A DNA stretch of 64,000 bases from Hyaloperonospora brassicae (GCA_947650285.1 CANTFL010000076.1:35299-99298), one strand, 5' to 3'. Counted from the first letter of the stretch, positions 43,167 to 56,725 are shown. Translations and numbers: made by a program. The notes: a model not told the origin generated them from the sequence alone.

Positions 43167-43679
43167 TTTTGCTCTTTTCGTTCGCTCCAACCGTTCCTTG
43201 CTTGCGTTTTGTGGCATGATCTTGAAGAAAATCATGCGGTAGAAGAAGCAGCACATCAGCTACTACCAAGCCGGGGGATGCAAAGGGTGTGCTACTGCTG
43301 CTGCTGCTGCTGAACTCGACTCGGGACTATCTTCCTGCAAGTCGATGTCATTTGGAATCGAGCTATCATGCAATCATGCTGCCTTGATCGTAACAATCAA
43401 ATCGATCAAAAAGACCATGCAGTCCCACAAAGTGTTCCGAAGGAGTGATACGGTCAGATAGCGCTCGACAAGTGTGGTGCGATGTGGGGTTGCAAACCCG
43501 CTGTATTTCTGGTGAGTAGATGAGTCGGTGGCATCATCGAATGAAGGAAGTCACTGCAGCGACTCGGATGGATGTAGATGTGTGTGTGGTAGCGAGTCAA
43601 GTAGTGGATGGTGTGTGTATGTGTGCGTGTGTGTGTGCGTGTTTGTTTGTACGGTGGTACGGGTGTGTTTGCTTCGTGA

Positions 43680-43754
43680 TTCTCGTTAGTATAGTGGTTA
43701 GTATACCTCCTGCCTGTCACGCGGGTGACCCGGGTTCAATTCCCGGACGGGAAG
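43680..43754 (+). tRNA. tRNA-Asp(GTC), unit 7, +3 nt variant
   Basis: Reads ATACCTCCTGCCTGTC; 3 nt inserted before the anticodon stem. Confidence 0.55.
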
Positions 43755-44267
43755 TTTTGCTCTTTTCGTTCGCTCCAACCGTTCCTTGCTTGCGTTTTGT
43801 GGCATGATCTTGAAGAAAATCATGCGGTAGAAGAAGCAGCACATCAGCTACTACCAAGCCGGGGGATGCAAAGGGTGTGCTACTGCTGCTGCTGCTGCTG
43901 AACTCGACTCGGGACTATCTTCCTGCAAGTCGATGTCATTTGGAATCGAGCTATCATGCAATCATGCTGCCTTGATCGTAACAATCAAATCGATCAAAAA
44001 GACCATGCAGTCCCACAAAGTGTTCCGAAGGAGTGATACGGTCAGATAGCGCTCGACAAGTGTGGTGCGATGTGGGGTTGCAAACCCGCTGTATTTCTGG
44101 TGAGTAGATGAGTCGGTGGCATCATCGAATGAAGGAAGTCACTGCAGCGACTCGGATGGATGTAGATGTGTGTGTGGTAGCGAGTCAAGTAGTGGATGGT
44201 GTGTGTATGTGTGCGTGCGTGTGTGTGTGTGTGTTTGTACGGTGGTACGGGTGTGTTTGCTTCGTGA

Positions 44268-44339
44268 TTCTCGTTAGTATAGTGGTTAGTATACCTGCCT
44301 GTCACGCGGGTGACCCGGGTTCAATTCCCGGACGGGAAG
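44268..44339 (+). tRNA. tRNA-Asp(GTC), unit 8, 72 nt, canonical
   Basis: No insertion, all stems intact. Confidence 0.95.
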
Positions 44340-44855
44340 TTTTGCTCTTTTCGTTCGCTCCAACCGTTCCTTGCTTGCGTTTTGTGGCATGATCTTGAAG
44401 AAAATCATGCGGTAGAAGAAGCAGCACATCAGCTACTACCAAGCCGGGGGATGCAAAGGGTGTGCTACTGCTGCTGCTGCTGCTGCTGAACTCGACTCGG
44501 GACTATCTTCCTGCAAGTCGATGTCATTTGGAATCGAGCTATCATGCAATCATGCTGCCTTGATCGTAACAATCAAATCGATCAAAAAGACCATGCAGTC
44601 CCACAAAGTGTTCCGAAGGAGTGATACGGTCAGATAGCGCTCGACAAGTGTGGTGCGATGTGGGGTTGCAAACCCGCTGTATTTCTGGTGAGTAGATGAG
44701 TCGGTGGCATCATCGAATGAAGGAAGTCACTGCAGCGACTCGGATGGATGTAGATGTGTGTGTGGTAGCGAGTCAAGTAGTGGATGGTGTGTGTATGTGT
44801 GCGTGCGTGCGTGTGTGTGTGTTTGTACGGTGGTACGGGTGTGTTTGCTTCGTGA

Positions 44856-44931
44856 TTCTCGTTAGTATAGTGGTTAGTATACCTGCCTGCCTGTCACGCG
44901 GGTGACCCGGGTTCAATTCCCGGACGGGAAG
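44856..44931 (+). tRNA. tRNA-Asp(GTC), unit 9, +4 nt variant
   Basis: First copy of the common form ATACCTGCCTGCCTGTC, a 4-nt TGCC duplication. Confidence 0.55.
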
Positions 44932-45447
44932 TTTTGCTCTTTTCGTTCGCTCCAACCGTTCCTTGCTTGCGTTTTGTGGCATGATCTTGAAGAAAATCAT
45001 GCGGTAGAAGAAGCAGCACATCAGCTACTACCAAGCCGGGGGATGCAAAGGGTGTGCTACTGCTGCTGCTGCTGCTGCTGAACTCGACTCGGGACTATCT
45101 TCCTGCAAGTCGATGTCATTTGGAATCGAGCTATCATGCAATCATGCTGCCTTGATCGTAACAATCAAATCGATCAAAAAGACCATGCAGTCCCACAAAG
45201 TGTTCCGAAGGAGTGATACGGTCAGATAGCGCTCGACAAGTGTGGTGCGATGTGGGGTTGCAAACCCGCTGTATTTCTGGTGAGTAGATGAGTCGGTGGC
45301 ATCATCGAATGAAGGAAGTCACTGCAGCGACTCGGATGGATGTAGATGTGTGTGTGGTAGCGAGTCAAGTAGTGGATGGTGTGTGTATGTGTGCGTGCGT
45401 GTGTGTGTGTTTGTTTGTACGGTGGTACGGGTGTGTTTGCTTCGTGA

Positions 45448-45521
45448 TTCTCGTTAGTATAGTGGTTAGTATACCCCTGCCTGTCACGCGGGTGACCCGG
45501 GTTCAATTCCCGGACGGGAAG
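45448..45521 (+). tRNA. tRNA-Asp(GTC), unit 10, +2 nt variant
   Basis: Reads ATACCCCTGCCTGTC. Confidence 0.55.
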
Positions 45522-46039
45522 TTTTGCTCTTTTCGTTCGCTCCAACCGTTCCTTGCTTGCGTTTTGTGGCATGATCTTGAAGAAAATCATGCGGTAGAAG
45601 AAGCAGCACATCAGCTACTACCAAGCCGGGGGATGCAAAGGGTGTGCTACTGCTGCTGCTGCTGCTGCTGAACTCGACTCGGGACTATCTTCCTGCAAGT
45701 CGATGTCATTTGGAATCGAGCTATCATGCAATCATGCTGCCTTGATCGTAACAATCAAATCGATCAAAAAGACCATGCAGTCCCACAAAGTGTTCCGAAG
45801 GAGTGATACGGTCAGATAGCGCTCGACAAGTGTGGTGCGATGTGGGGTTGCAAACCCGCTGTATTTCTGGTGAGTAGATGAGTCGGTGGCATCATCGAAT
45901 GAAGGAAGTCACTGCAGCGACTCGGATGGATGTAGATGTGTGTGTGGTAGCGAGTCAAGTAGTGGATGGTGTGTGTATGTGTGCATGCGTGTGTGTGTGT
46001 GTTTGTTTGTACGGTGGTACGGGTGTGTTTGCTTCGTGA

Positions 46040-46115
46040 TTCTCGTTAGTATAGTGGTTAGTATACCTGCCTGCCTGTCACGCGGGTGACCCGGGTTCAA
46101 TTCCCGGACGGGAAG
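46040..46115 (+). tRNA. tRNA-Asp(GTC), unit 11, +4 nt variant
   Basis: TGCC duplication. Confidence 0.55.
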
Positions 46116-46629
46116 TTTTGCTCTTTTCGTTCGCTCCAACCGTTCCTTGCTTGCGTTTTGTGGCATGATCTTGAAGAAAATCATGCGGTAGAAGAAGCAG
46201 CACATCAGCTACTACCAAGCCGGGGGATGCAAAGGGTGTGCTGCTGCTGCTGCTGCTGCTGAACTCGACTCGGGACTATCTTCCTGCAAGTCGATGTCAT
46301 TTGGAATCGAGCTATCATGCAATCATGCTGCCTTGATCGTAACAATCAAATCGATCAAAAGGACCATGCAGTCCCACAAAGTGTTCCGAAGGAGTGATAC
46401 GGTCAGATAGCGCTCGACAAGTGTGGTGCGATGTGGGGTTGCAAACCCGCTGTATTTCTGGTGAGTAGATGAGTCGGTGGCATCATCGAATGAAGGAAGT
46501 CACTGCAGCGACTCGGATGGATGTAGATGTGTGTGTGTGGTAGCGAGTCAAGTAGTGGATGGTGTGTGTATGTGTGCGTGCGTGTGTGTGTGTTGTTTGT
46601 ACGGTGGTACGGGTGTGTTTGCTTCGTGA

Positions 46630-46701
46630 TTCTCGTTAGTATAGTGGTTAGTATACCTGCCTGTCACGCGGGTGACCCGGGTTCAATTCCCGGACGGGAA
46701 G
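46630..46701 (+). tRNA. tRNA-Asp(GTC), unit 12, 72 nt, canonical
   Basis: No insertion. Confidence 0.95.
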
Positions 46702-47213
46702 TTTTGCTCTTTTCGTTCGCTCCAACCGTTCCTTGCTTGCGTTTTGTGGCATGATCTTGAAGAAAATCATGCGGTAGAAGAAGCAGCACATCAGCTACTA
46801 CCAAGCCGGGGGATGCAAAGGGTGTGCTACTGCTGCTGCTGCTGCTGAACTCGACTCGGGACTATCTTCCTGCAAGTCGATGTCATTTGGAATCGAGCTA
46901 TCATGCAATCATGCTGCCTTGATCGTAACAATCAAATCGATCAAAAGGACCATGCAGTCCCACAAAGTGTTCCGAAGGAGTGATACGGTCAGATAGCGCT
47001 CGACAAGTGTGGTGCGATGTGGGGTTGCAAACCCGCTGTATTTCTGGTGAGTAGATGAGTCGGTGGCATCATCGAATGAAGGAAGTCACTGCAGCGACTC
47101 GGATGGATGTAGATGTGTGTGTGGTAGCGAGTCAAGTAGTGGATGGTGTGTGTATGTGTGCGTGCGTGTGTGTGTGTTGTTTGTACGGTGGTACGGGTGT
47201 GTTTGCTTCGTGA

Positions 47214-47288
47214 TTCTCGTTAGTATAGTGGTTAGTATACTGCCTGCCTGTCACGCGGGTGACCCGGGTTCAATTCCCGGACGGGAAG
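47214..47288 (+). tRNA. tRNA-Asp(GTC), unit 13, +3 nt variant
   Basis: Reads ATACTGCCTGCCTGTC: the 4-nt duplication with one C lost. Confidence 0.55.
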
Positions 47289-47804
47289 TTTTGCTCTTTT
47301 CGTTCGCTCCAACCGTTCCTTGCTTGCGTTTTGTGGCATGATCTTGAAGAAAATCATGCGGTAGAAGAAGCAGCACATCAGCTACTACCAAGCCGGGGGA
47401 TGCAAAGGGTGTGCTACTGCTGCTGCTGCTGCTGCTGAACTCGACTCGGGACTATCTTCCTGCAAGTCGATGTCATTTGGAATCGAGCTATCATGCAATC
47501 ATGCTGCCTTGATCGTAACAATCAAATCGATCAAAAGGACCATGCAGTCCCACAAAGTGTTCCGAAGGAGTGATACGGTCAGATAGCGCTCGACAAGTGT
47601 GGTGCGATGTGGGGTTGCAAACCCGCTGTATTTCTGGTGAGTAGATGAGTCGGTGGCATCATCGAATGAAGGAAGTCACTGCAGCGACTCGGATGGATGT
47701 AGATGTGTGTGTGGTAGCGAGTCAAGTAGTGGATGGTGTGTGTATGTGTGCGTGTGTGTGTGTGTGTTTGTTTGTACGGTGGTACGGGTGTGTTTGCTTC
47801 GTGA

Positions 47805-47880
47805 TTCTCGTTAGTATAGTGGTTAGTATACCTGCCTGCCTGTCACGCGGGTGACCCGGGTTCAATTCCCGGACGGGAAG
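47805..47880 (+). tRNA. tRNA-Asp(GTC), unit 14, +4 nt variant
   Basis: TGCC duplication. Confidence 0.55.
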
Positions 47881-48393
47881 TTTTGCTCTTTTCGTTCGCT
47901 CCAACCGTTCCTTGCTTGCGTTTTGTGGCATGATCTTGAAGAAAATCATGCGGTAGAAGAAGCAGCACATCAGCTACTACCAAGCCGGGGGATGCAAAGG
48001 GTGTGCTACTGCTGCTGCTGCTGCTGAACTCGACTCGGGACTATCTTCCTGCAAGTCGATGTCATTTGGAATCGAGCTATCATGCAATCATGCTGCCTTG
48101 ATCGTAACAATCAAATCGATCAAAAGGACCATGCAGTCCCACAAAGTGTTCCGAAGGAGTGATACGGTCAGATAGCGCTCGACAAGTGTGGTGCGATGTG
48201 GGGTTGCAAACCCGCTGTATTTCTGGTGAGTAGATGAGTCGGTGGCATCATCGAATGAAGGAAGTCACTGCAGCGACTCGGATGGATGTAGAGTGTGTGT
48301 GTGGTAGCGAGTCAAGTAGTGGATGGTGTGTGTATGTGTGCTGCGTGTGTGTGCGTGTGTTTGTACGGTGGTACGGGTGTGTTTGCTTCGTGA

Positions 48394-48465
48394 TTCTCGT
48401 TAGTATAGTGGTTAGTATACCTGCCTGTCACGCGGGTGACCCGGGTTCAATTCCCGGACGGGAAG
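48394..48465 (+). tRNA. tRNA-Asp(GTC), unit 15, 72 nt, canonical
   Basis: No insertion. Confidence 0.95.
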
Positions 48466-48980
48466 TTTTGCTCTTTTCGTTCGCTCCAACCGTTCCTTGC
48501 TTGCGTTTTGTGGCATGATCTTGAAGAAAATCATGCGGTAGAAGAAGCAGCACATCAGCTACTACCAAGCCGGGGGATGCAAAGGGTGTGCTACTGCTGC
48601 TGCTGCTGCTGAACTCGACTCGGGACTATCTTCCTGCAAGTCGATGTCATTTGGAATCGAGCTATCATGCAATCATGCTGCCTTGATCGTAACAATCAAA
48701 TCGATCAAAAGGACCATGCAGTCCCACAAAGTGTTCCGAAGGAGTGATACGGTCAGATAGCGCTCGACAAGTGTGGTGCGATGTGGGGTTGCAAACCCGC
48801 TGTATTTCTGGTGAGTAGATGAGTCGGTGGCATCATCGAATGAAGGAAGTCACTGCAGCGACTCGGATGGATGTAGATGTGTGTGTGTGGTAGCGAGTCA
48901 AGTAGTGGATGGTGTGTGTATGTGTGCGTGTGTGTGTGTGCGTGTGTTTGTACGGTGGTACGGGTGTGTTTGCTTCGTGA

Positions 48981-49055
48981 TTCTCGTTAGTATAGTGGTT
49001 AGTATACTGCCTGCCTGTCACGCGGGTGACCCGGGTTCAATTCCCGGACGGGAAG
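48981..49055 (+). tRNA. tRNA-Asp(GTC), unit 16, +3 nt variant
   Basis: Same form as unit 13. Confidence 0.55.
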
Positions 49056-49571
49056 TTTTGCTCTTTTCGTTCGCTCCAACCGTTCCTTGCTTGCGTTTTG
49101 TGGCATGATCTTGAAGAAAATCATGCGGTAGAAGAAGCAGCACATCAGCTACTACCAAGCCGGGGGATGCAAAGGGTGTGCTACTGCTGCTGCTGCTGCT
49201 GAACTCGACTCGGGACTATCTTCCTGCAAGTCGATGTCATTTGGAATCGAGCTATCATGCAATCATGCTGCCTTGATCGTAACAATCAAATCGATCAAAA
49301 GGACCATGCAGTCCCACAAAGTGTTCCGAAGGAGTGATACGGTCAGATAGCGCTCGACAAGTGTGGTGCGATGTGGGGTTGCAAACCCGCTGTATTTCTG
49401 GTGAGTAGATGAGTCGGTGGCATCATCGAATGAAGGAAGTCACTGCAGCGACTCGGATGGATGTAGATGTGTGTGTGTGGTAGCGAGTCAAGTAGTGGAT
49501 GGTGTGTGTATGTGTGCGTGTGTGTGTGTGTGTGTTGTTTGTACGGTGGTACGGGTGTGTTTGCTTCGTGA

Positions 49572-49647
49572 TTCTCGTTAGTATAGTGGTTAGTATACCT
49601 GCCTGCCTGTCACGCGGGTGACCCGGGTTCAATTCCCGGACGGGAAG
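49572..49647 (+). tRNA. tRNA-Asp(GTC), unit 17, +4 nt variant
   Basis: TGCC duplication. Confidence 0.55.
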
Positions 49648-50162
49648 TTTTGCTCTTTTCGTTCGCTCCAACCGTTCCTTGCTTGCGTTTTGTGGCATGA
49701 TCTTGAAGAAAATCATGCGGTAGAAGAAGCAGCACATCAGCTACTACCAAGCCGGGGGATGCAAAGGGTGTGCTACTGCTGCTGCTGCTGCTGAACTCGA
49801 CTCGGGACTATCTTCCTGCAAGTCGATGTCATTTGGAATCGAGCTATCATGCAATCATGCTGCCTTGATCGTAACAATCAAATCGATCAAAAGGACCATG
49901 CAGTCCCACAAAGTGTTCCGAAGGAGTGATACGGTCAGATAGCGCTCGACAAGTGTGGTGCGATGTGGGGTTGCAAACCCGCTGTATTTCTGGTGAGTAG
50001 ATGAGTCGGTGGCATCATCGAATGAAGGAAGTCACTGCAGCGACTCGGATGGATGTAGATGTGTGTGTGTGGTAGCGAGTCAAGTAGTGGATGGTGTGTG
50101 TATGTGTGCGTGTGTGTGTGTGTGTTTGTTTGTACGGTGGTACGGGTGTGTTTGCTTCGTGA

Positions 50163-50237
50163 TTCTCGTTAGTATAGTGGTTAGTATACTGCCTGCCTGT
50201 CACGCGGGTGACCCGGGTTCAATTCCCGGACGGGAAG
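50163..50237 (+). tRNA. tRNA-Asp(GTC), unit 18, +3 nt variant
   Basis: Same form as unit 13. Confidence 0.55.
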
Positions 50238-50752
50238 TTTTGCTCTTTTCGTTCGCTCCAACCGTTCCTTGCTTGCGTTTTGTGGCATGATCTTGAAGAA
50301 AATCATGCGGTAGAAGAAGCAGCACATCAGCTACTACCAAGCCGGGGGATGCAAAGGGTGTGCTACTGCTGCTGCTGCTGCTGAACTCGACTCGGGACTA
50401 TCTTCCTGCAAGTCGATGTCATTTGGAATCGAGCTATCATGCAATCATGCTGCCTTGATCGTAACAATCAAATCGATCAAAAGGACCATGCAGTCCCACA
50501 AAGTGTTCCGAAGGAGTGATACGGTCAGATAGCGCTCGACAAGTGTGGTGCGATGTGGGGTTGCAAACCCGCTGTATTTCTGGTGAGTAGATGAGTCGGT
50601 GGCATCATCGAATGAAGGAAGTCACTGCAGCGACTCGGATGGATGTAGATGTGTGTGTGTGGTAGCGAGTCAAGTAGTGGATGGTGTGTGTATGTGTGCG
50701 TGCGTGTGTGTGCGTGTGTTTGTACGGTGGTACGGGTGTGTTTGCTTCGTGA

Positions 50753-50828
50753 TTCTCGTTAGTATAGTGGTTAGTATACCTGCCTGCCTGTCACGCGGGT
50801 GACCCGGGTTCAATTCCCGGACGGGAAG
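50753..50828 (+). tRNA. tRNA-Asp(GTC), unit 19, +4 nt variant
   Basis: TGCC duplication. Confidence 0.55.
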
Positions 50829-51342
50829 TTTTGCTCTTTTCGTTCGCTCCAACCGTTCCTTGCTTGCGTTTTGTGGCATGATCTTGAAGAAAATCATGCG
50901 GTAGAAGAAGCAGCACATCAGCTACTACCAAGCCGGGGGATGCAAAGGGTGTGCTACTGCTGCTGCTGCTGCTGAACTCGACTCGGGACTATCTTCCTGC
51001 AAGTCGATGTCATTTGGAATCGAGCTATCATGCAATCATGCTGCCTTGATCGTAACAATCAAATCGATCAAAAGGACCATGCAGTCCCACAAAGTGTTCC
51101 GAAGGAGTGATACGGTCAGATAGCGCTCGACAAGTGTGGTGCGATGTGGGGTTGCAAACCCGCTGTATTTCTGGTGAGTAGATGAGTCGGTGGCATCATC
51201 GAATGAAGGAAGTCACTGCAGCGACTCGGATGGATGTAGATGTGTGTGTGTGGTAGCGAGTCAAGTAGTGGATGGTGTGTGTATGTGTGCTGTGTGTGTG
51301 TGTGTTTGTTTGTACGGTGGTACGGGTGTGTTTGCTTCGTGA

Positions 51343-51418
51343 TTCTCGTTAGTATAGTGGTTAGTATACCTGCCTGCCTGTCACGCGGGTGACCCGGGTT
51401 CAATTCCCGGACGGGAAG
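51343..51418 (+). tRNA. tRNA-Asp(GTC), unit 20, +4 nt variant
   Basis: TGCC duplication. Confidence 0.55.
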
Positions 51419-51933
51419 TTTTGCTCTTTTCGTTCGCTCCAACCGTTCCTTGCTTGCGTTTTGTGGCATGATCTTGAAGAAAATCATGCGGTAGAAGAAG
51501 CAGCACATCAGCTACTACCAAGCCGGGGGATGCAAAGGGTGTGCTGCTGCTGCTGCTGCTGCTGAACTCGACTCGGGACTATCTTCCTGCAAGTCGATGT
51601 CATTTGGAATCGAGCTATCATGCAATCATGCTGCCTTGATCGTAACAATCAAATCGATCAAAAGGACCATGCAGTCCCACAAAGTGTTCCGAAGGAGTGA
51701 TACGGTCAGATAGCGCTCGACAAGTGTGGTGCGATGTGGGGTTGCAAACCCGCTGTATTTCTGGTGAGTAGATGAGTCGGTGGCATCATCGAATGAAGGA
51801 AGTCACTGCAGCGACTCGGATGGATGTAGATGTGTGTGTGGTAGCGAGTCAAGTAGTGGATGGTGTGTGTATGTGTGCGTGCGTGTGTGTGTGTGTTTGT
51901 TTGTACGGTGGTACGGGTGTGTTTGCTTCGTGA

Positions 51934-52009
51934 TTCTCGTTAGTATAGTGGTTAGTATACCTGCCTGCCTGTCACGCGGGTGACCCGGGTTCAATTCCCG
52001 GACGGGAAG
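51934..52009 (+). tRNA. tRNA-Asp(GTC), unit 21, +4 nt variant
   Basis: TGCC duplication. Confidence 0.55.
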
Positions 52010-52524
52010 TTTTGCTCTTTTCGTTCGCTCCAACCGTTCCTTGCTTGCGTTTTGTGGCATGATCTTGAAGAAAATCATGCGGTAGAAGAAGCAGCACATC
52101 AGCTACTACCAAGCCGGGGGATGCAAAGGGTGTGCTACTGCTGCTGCTGCTGCTGAACTCGACTCGGGACTATCTTCCTGCAAGTCGATGTCATTTGGAA
52201 TCGAGCTATCATGCAATCATGCTGCCTTGATCGTAACAATCAAATCGATCAAAAGGACCATGCAGTCCCACAAAGTGTTCCGAAGGAGTGATACGGTCAG
52301 ATAGCGCTCGACAAGTGTGGTGCGATGTGGGGTTGCAAACCCGCTGTATTTCTGGTGAGTAGATGAGTCGGTGGCATCATCGAATGAAGGAAGTCACTGC
52401 AGCGACTCGGATGGATGTAGATGTGTGTGTGTGGTAGCGAGTCAAGTAGTGGATGGTGTGTGTATGTGTGCGTGTGTGTGTGTGTGTTTGTTTGTACGGT
52501 GGTACGGGTGTGTTTGCTTCGTGA

Positions 52525-52600
52525 TTCTCGTTAGTATAGTGGTTAGTATACCTGCCTGCCTGTCACGCGGGTGACCCGGGTTCAATTCCCGGACGGGAAG
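52525..52600 (+). tRNA. tRNA-Asp(GTC), unit 22, +4 nt variant
   Basis: TGCC duplication. Confidence 0.55.
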
Positions 52601-53115
52601 TTTTGCTCTTTTCGTTCGCTCCAACCGTTCCTTGCTTGCGTTTTGTGGCATGATCTTGAAGAAAATCATGCGGTAGAAGAAGCAGCACATCAGCTACTAC
52701 CAAGCCGGGGGATGCAAAGGGTGTGCTACTGCTGCTGCTGCTGCTGAACTCGACTCGGGACTATCTTCCTGCAAGTCGATGTCATTTGGAATCGAGCTAT
52801 CATGCAATCATGCTGCCTTGATCGTAACAATCAAATCGATCAAAAGGACCATGCAGTCCCACAAAGTGTTCCGAAGGAGTGATACGGTCAGATAGCGCTC
52901 GACAAGTGTGGTGCGATGTGGGGTTGCAAACCCGCTGTATTTCTGGTGAGTAGATGAGTCGGTGGCATCATCGAATGAAGGAAGTCACTGCAGCGACTCG
53001 GATGGATGTAGATGTGTGTGTGTGGTAGCGAGTCAAGTAGTGGATGGTGTGTGTATGTGTGCGTGCGTGTGTGTGTGTTTGTTTGTACGGTGGTACGGGT
53101 GTGTTTGCTTCGTGA

Positions 53116-53191
53116 TTCTCGTTAGTATAGTGGTTAGTATACCTGCCTGCCTGTCACGCGGGTGACCCGGGTTCAATTCCCGGACGGGAAG
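53116..53191 (+). tRNA. tRNA-Asp(GTC), unit 23, +4 nt variant
   Basis: TGCC duplication. Confidence 0.55.
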
Positions 53192-53705
53192 TTTTGCTCT
53201 TTTCGTTCGCTCCAACCGTTCCTTGCTTGCGTTTTGTGGCATGATCTTGAAGAAAATCATGCGGTAGAAGAAGCAGCACATCAGCTACTACCAAGCCGGG
53301 GGATGCAAAGGGTGTGCTACTGCTGCTGCTGCTGCTGAACTCGACTCGGGACTATCTTCCTGCAAGTCGATGTCATTTGGAATCGAGCTATCATGCAATC
53401 ATGCTGCCTTGATCGTAACAATCAAATCGATCAAAAGGACCATGCAGTCCCACAAAGTGGTCCGAAGGAGTGATACGGTCAGATAGCGCTCGACAAGTGT
53501 GGTGCGATGTGGGGTTGCAAACCCGCTGTATTTCTGGTGAGTAGATGAGTCGGTGGCATCATCGAATGAAGGAAGTCACTGCAGCGACTCGGATGGATGT
53601 AGAGTGTGTGTGTGGTAGCGAGTCAAGTAGTGGATGGTGTGTGTATGTGTGCGTGTGTGTGTGTGTGTTTGTTTGTACGGTGGTACGGGTGTGTTTGCTT
53701 CGTGA

Positions 53706-53781
53706 TTCTCGTTAGTATAGTGGTTAGTATACCTGCCTGCCTGTCACGCGGGTGACCCGGGTTCAATTCCCGGACGGGAAG
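53706..53781 (+). tRNA. tRNA-Asp(GTC), unit 24, +4 nt variant
   Basis: TGCC duplication. Confidence 0.55.
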
Positions 53782-54295
53782 TTTTGCTCTTTTCGTTCGC
53801 TCCAACCGTTCCTTGCTTGCGTTTTGTGGCATGATCTTGAAGAAAATCATGCGGTAGAAGAAGCAGCACATCAGCTACTACCAAGCCGGGGGATGCAAAG
53901 GGTGTGCTACTGCTGCTGCTGCTGCTGAACTCGACTCGGGACTATCTTCCTGCAAGTCGATGTCATTTGGAATCGAGCTATCATGCAATCATGCTGCCTT
54001 GATCGTAACAATCAAATCGATCAAAAGGACCATGCAGTCCCACAAAGTGTTCCGAAGGAGTGATACGGTCAGATAGCGCTCGACAAGTGTGGTGCGATGT
54101 GGGGTTGCAAACCCGCTGTATTTCTGGTGAGTAGATGAGTCGGTGGCATCATCGAATGAAGGAAGTCACTGCAGCGACTCGGATGGATGTAGAGTGTGTG
54201 TGTGGTAGCGAGTCAAGTAGTGGATGGTGTGTGTATGTGTGCGTGCGTGTGTGTGTGTTTGTTTGTACGGTGGTACGGGTGTGTTTGCTTCGTGA

Positions 54296-54371
54296 TTCTC
54301 GTTAGTATAGTGGTTAGTATACCTGCCTGCCTGTCACGCGGGTGACCCGGGTTCAATTCCCGGACGGGAAG
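54296..54371 (+). tRNA. tRNA-Asp(GTC), unit 25, +4 nt variant
   Basis: TGCC duplication. Confidence 0.55.
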
Positions 54372-54886
54372 TTTTGCTCTTTTCGTTCGCTCCAACCGTT
54401 CCTTGCTTGCGTTTTGTGGCATGATCTTGAAGAAAATCATGCGGTAGAAGAAGCAGCACATCAGCTACTACCAAGCCGGGGGATGCAAAGGGTGTGCTAC
54501 TGCTGCTGCTGCTGCTGAACTCGACTCGGGACTATCTTCCTGCAAGTCGATGTCATTTGGAATCGAGCTATCATGCAATCATGCTGCCTTGATCGTAACA
54601 ATCAAATCGATCAAAAGGACCATGCAGTCCCACAAAGTGTTCCGAAGGAGTGATACGGTCAGATAGCGCTCGACAAGTGTGGTGCGATGTGGGGTTGCAA
54701 ACCCGCTGTATTTCTGGTGAGTAGATGAGTCGGTGGCATCATCGAATGAAGGAAGTCACTGCAGCGACTCGGATGGATGTAGATGTGTGTGTGGTAGCGA
54801 GTCAAGTAGTGGATGGTGTGTGTATGTGTGCGTGCGTGTGTGTGTGTGTTTGTTTGTACGGTGGTACGGGTGTGTTTGCTTCGTGA

Positions 54887-54958
54887 TTCTCGTTAGTATA
54901 GTGGTTAGTATACCTGCCTGTCACGCGGGTGACCCGGGTTCAATTCCCGGACGGGAAG
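54887..54958 (+). tRNA. tRNA-Asp(GTC), unit 26, 72 nt, canonical
   Basis: No insertion; isolated between +4 copies. Confidence 0.95.
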
Positions 54959-55469
54959 TTTTGCTCTTTTCGTTCGCTCCAACCGTTCCTTGCTTGCGTT
55001 TTGTGGCATGATCTTGAAGAAAATCATGCGGTAGAAGAAGCAGCACATCAGCTACTACCAAGCCGGGGGATGCAAAGGGTGTGCTACTGCTGCTGCTGCT
55101 GCTGAACTCGACTCGGGACTATCTTCCTGCAAGTCGATGTCATTTGGAATCGAGCTATCATGCAATCATGCTGCCTTGATCGTAACAATCAAATCGATCA
55201 AAAAGACCATGCAGTCCCACAAAGTGGTCCGAAGGAGTGATACGGTCAGATAGCGCTCGACAAGTGTGGTGCGATGTGGGGTTGCAAACCCGCTGTATTT
55301 CTGGTGAGTAGATGAGTCGGTGGCATCATCGAATGAAGGAAGTCACTGCAGCGACTCGGATGGATGTAGATGTGTGTGTGGTAGCGAGTCAAGTAGTGGA
55401 TGGTGTGTGTATGTGTGCGTGCGTGTGTGTGTTTGTTTGTACGGTGGTACGGGTGTGTTTGCTTCGTGA

Positions 55470-55545
55470 TTCTCGTTAGTATAGTGGTTAGTATACCTGC
55501 CTGCCTGTCACGCGGGTGACCCGGGTTCAATTCCCGGACGGGAAG
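55470..55545 (+). tRNA. tRNA-Asp(GTC), unit 27, +4 nt variant
   Basis: TGCC duplication. Confidence 0.55.
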
Positions 55546-56058
55546 TTTTGCTCTTTTCGTTCGCTCCAACCGTTCCTTGCTTGCGTTTTGTGGCATGATC
55601 TTGAAGAAAATCATGCGGTAGAAGAAGCAGCACATCAGCTACTACCAAGCCGGGGGATGCAAAGGGTGTGCTACTGCTGCTGCTGCTGCTGAACTCGACT
55701 CGGGACTATCTTCCTGCAAGTCGATGTCATTTGGAATCGAGCTATCATGCAATCATGCTGCCTTGATCGTAACAATCAAATCGATCAAAAAGACCATGCA
55801 GTCCCACAAAGTGTTCCGAAGGAGTGATACGGTCAGATAGCGCTCGACAAGTGTGGTGCGATGTGGGGTTGCAAACCCGCTGTATTTCTGGTGAGTAGAT
55901 GAGTCGGTGGCATCATCGAATGAAGGAAGTCACTGCAGCGACTCGGATGGATGTAGATGTGTGTGTGGTAGCGAGTCAAGTAGTGGATGGTGTGTGTATG
56001 TGTGCATGCGTGTGTGTGTGTGTGTTTGTACGGTGGTACGGGTGTGTTTGCTTCGTGA

Positions 56059-56134
56059 TTCTCGTTAGTATAGTGGTTAGTATACCTGCCTGCCTGTCAC
56101 GCGGGTGACCCGGGTTCAATTCCCGGACGGGAAG
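56059..56134 (+). tRNA. tRNA-Asp(GTC), unit 28, +4 nt variant
   Basis: TGCC duplication. Confidence 0.55.
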
Positions 56135-56649
56135 TTTTGCTCTTTTCGTTCGCTCCAACCGTTCCTTGCTTGCGTTTTGTGGCATGATCTTGAAGAAAAT
56201 CATGCGGTAGAAGAAGCAGCACATCAGCTACTACCAAGCCGGGGGATGCAAAGGGTGTGCTACTGCTGCTGCTGCTGCTGAACTCGACTCGGGACTATCT
56301 TCCTGCAAGTCGATGTCATTTGGAATCGAGCTATCATGCAATCATGCTGCCTTGATCGTAACAATCAAATCGATCAAAAAGACCATGCAGTCCCACAAAG
56401 TGTTCCGAAGGAGTGATACGGTCAGATAGCGCTCGACAAGTGTGGTGCGATGTGGGGTTGCAAACCCGCTGTATTTCTGGTGAGTAGATGAGTCGGTGGC
56501 ATCATCGAATGAAGGAAGTCACTGCAGCGACTCGGATGGATGTAGATGTGTGTGTGTGGTAGCGAGTCAAGTAGTGGATGGTGTGTGTATGTGTGCGTGT
56601 GTGTGTGTGTGTTTGTTTGTACGGTGGTACGGGTGTGTTTGCTTCGTGA

Positions 56650-56725
56650 TTCTCGTTAGTATAGTGGTTAGTATACCTGCCTGCCTGTCACGCGGGTGAC
56701 CCGGGTTCAATTCCCGGACGGGAAG
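56650..56725 (+). tRNA. tRNA-Asp(GTC), unit 29, +4 nt variant
   Basis: TGCC duplication. Confidence 0.55.
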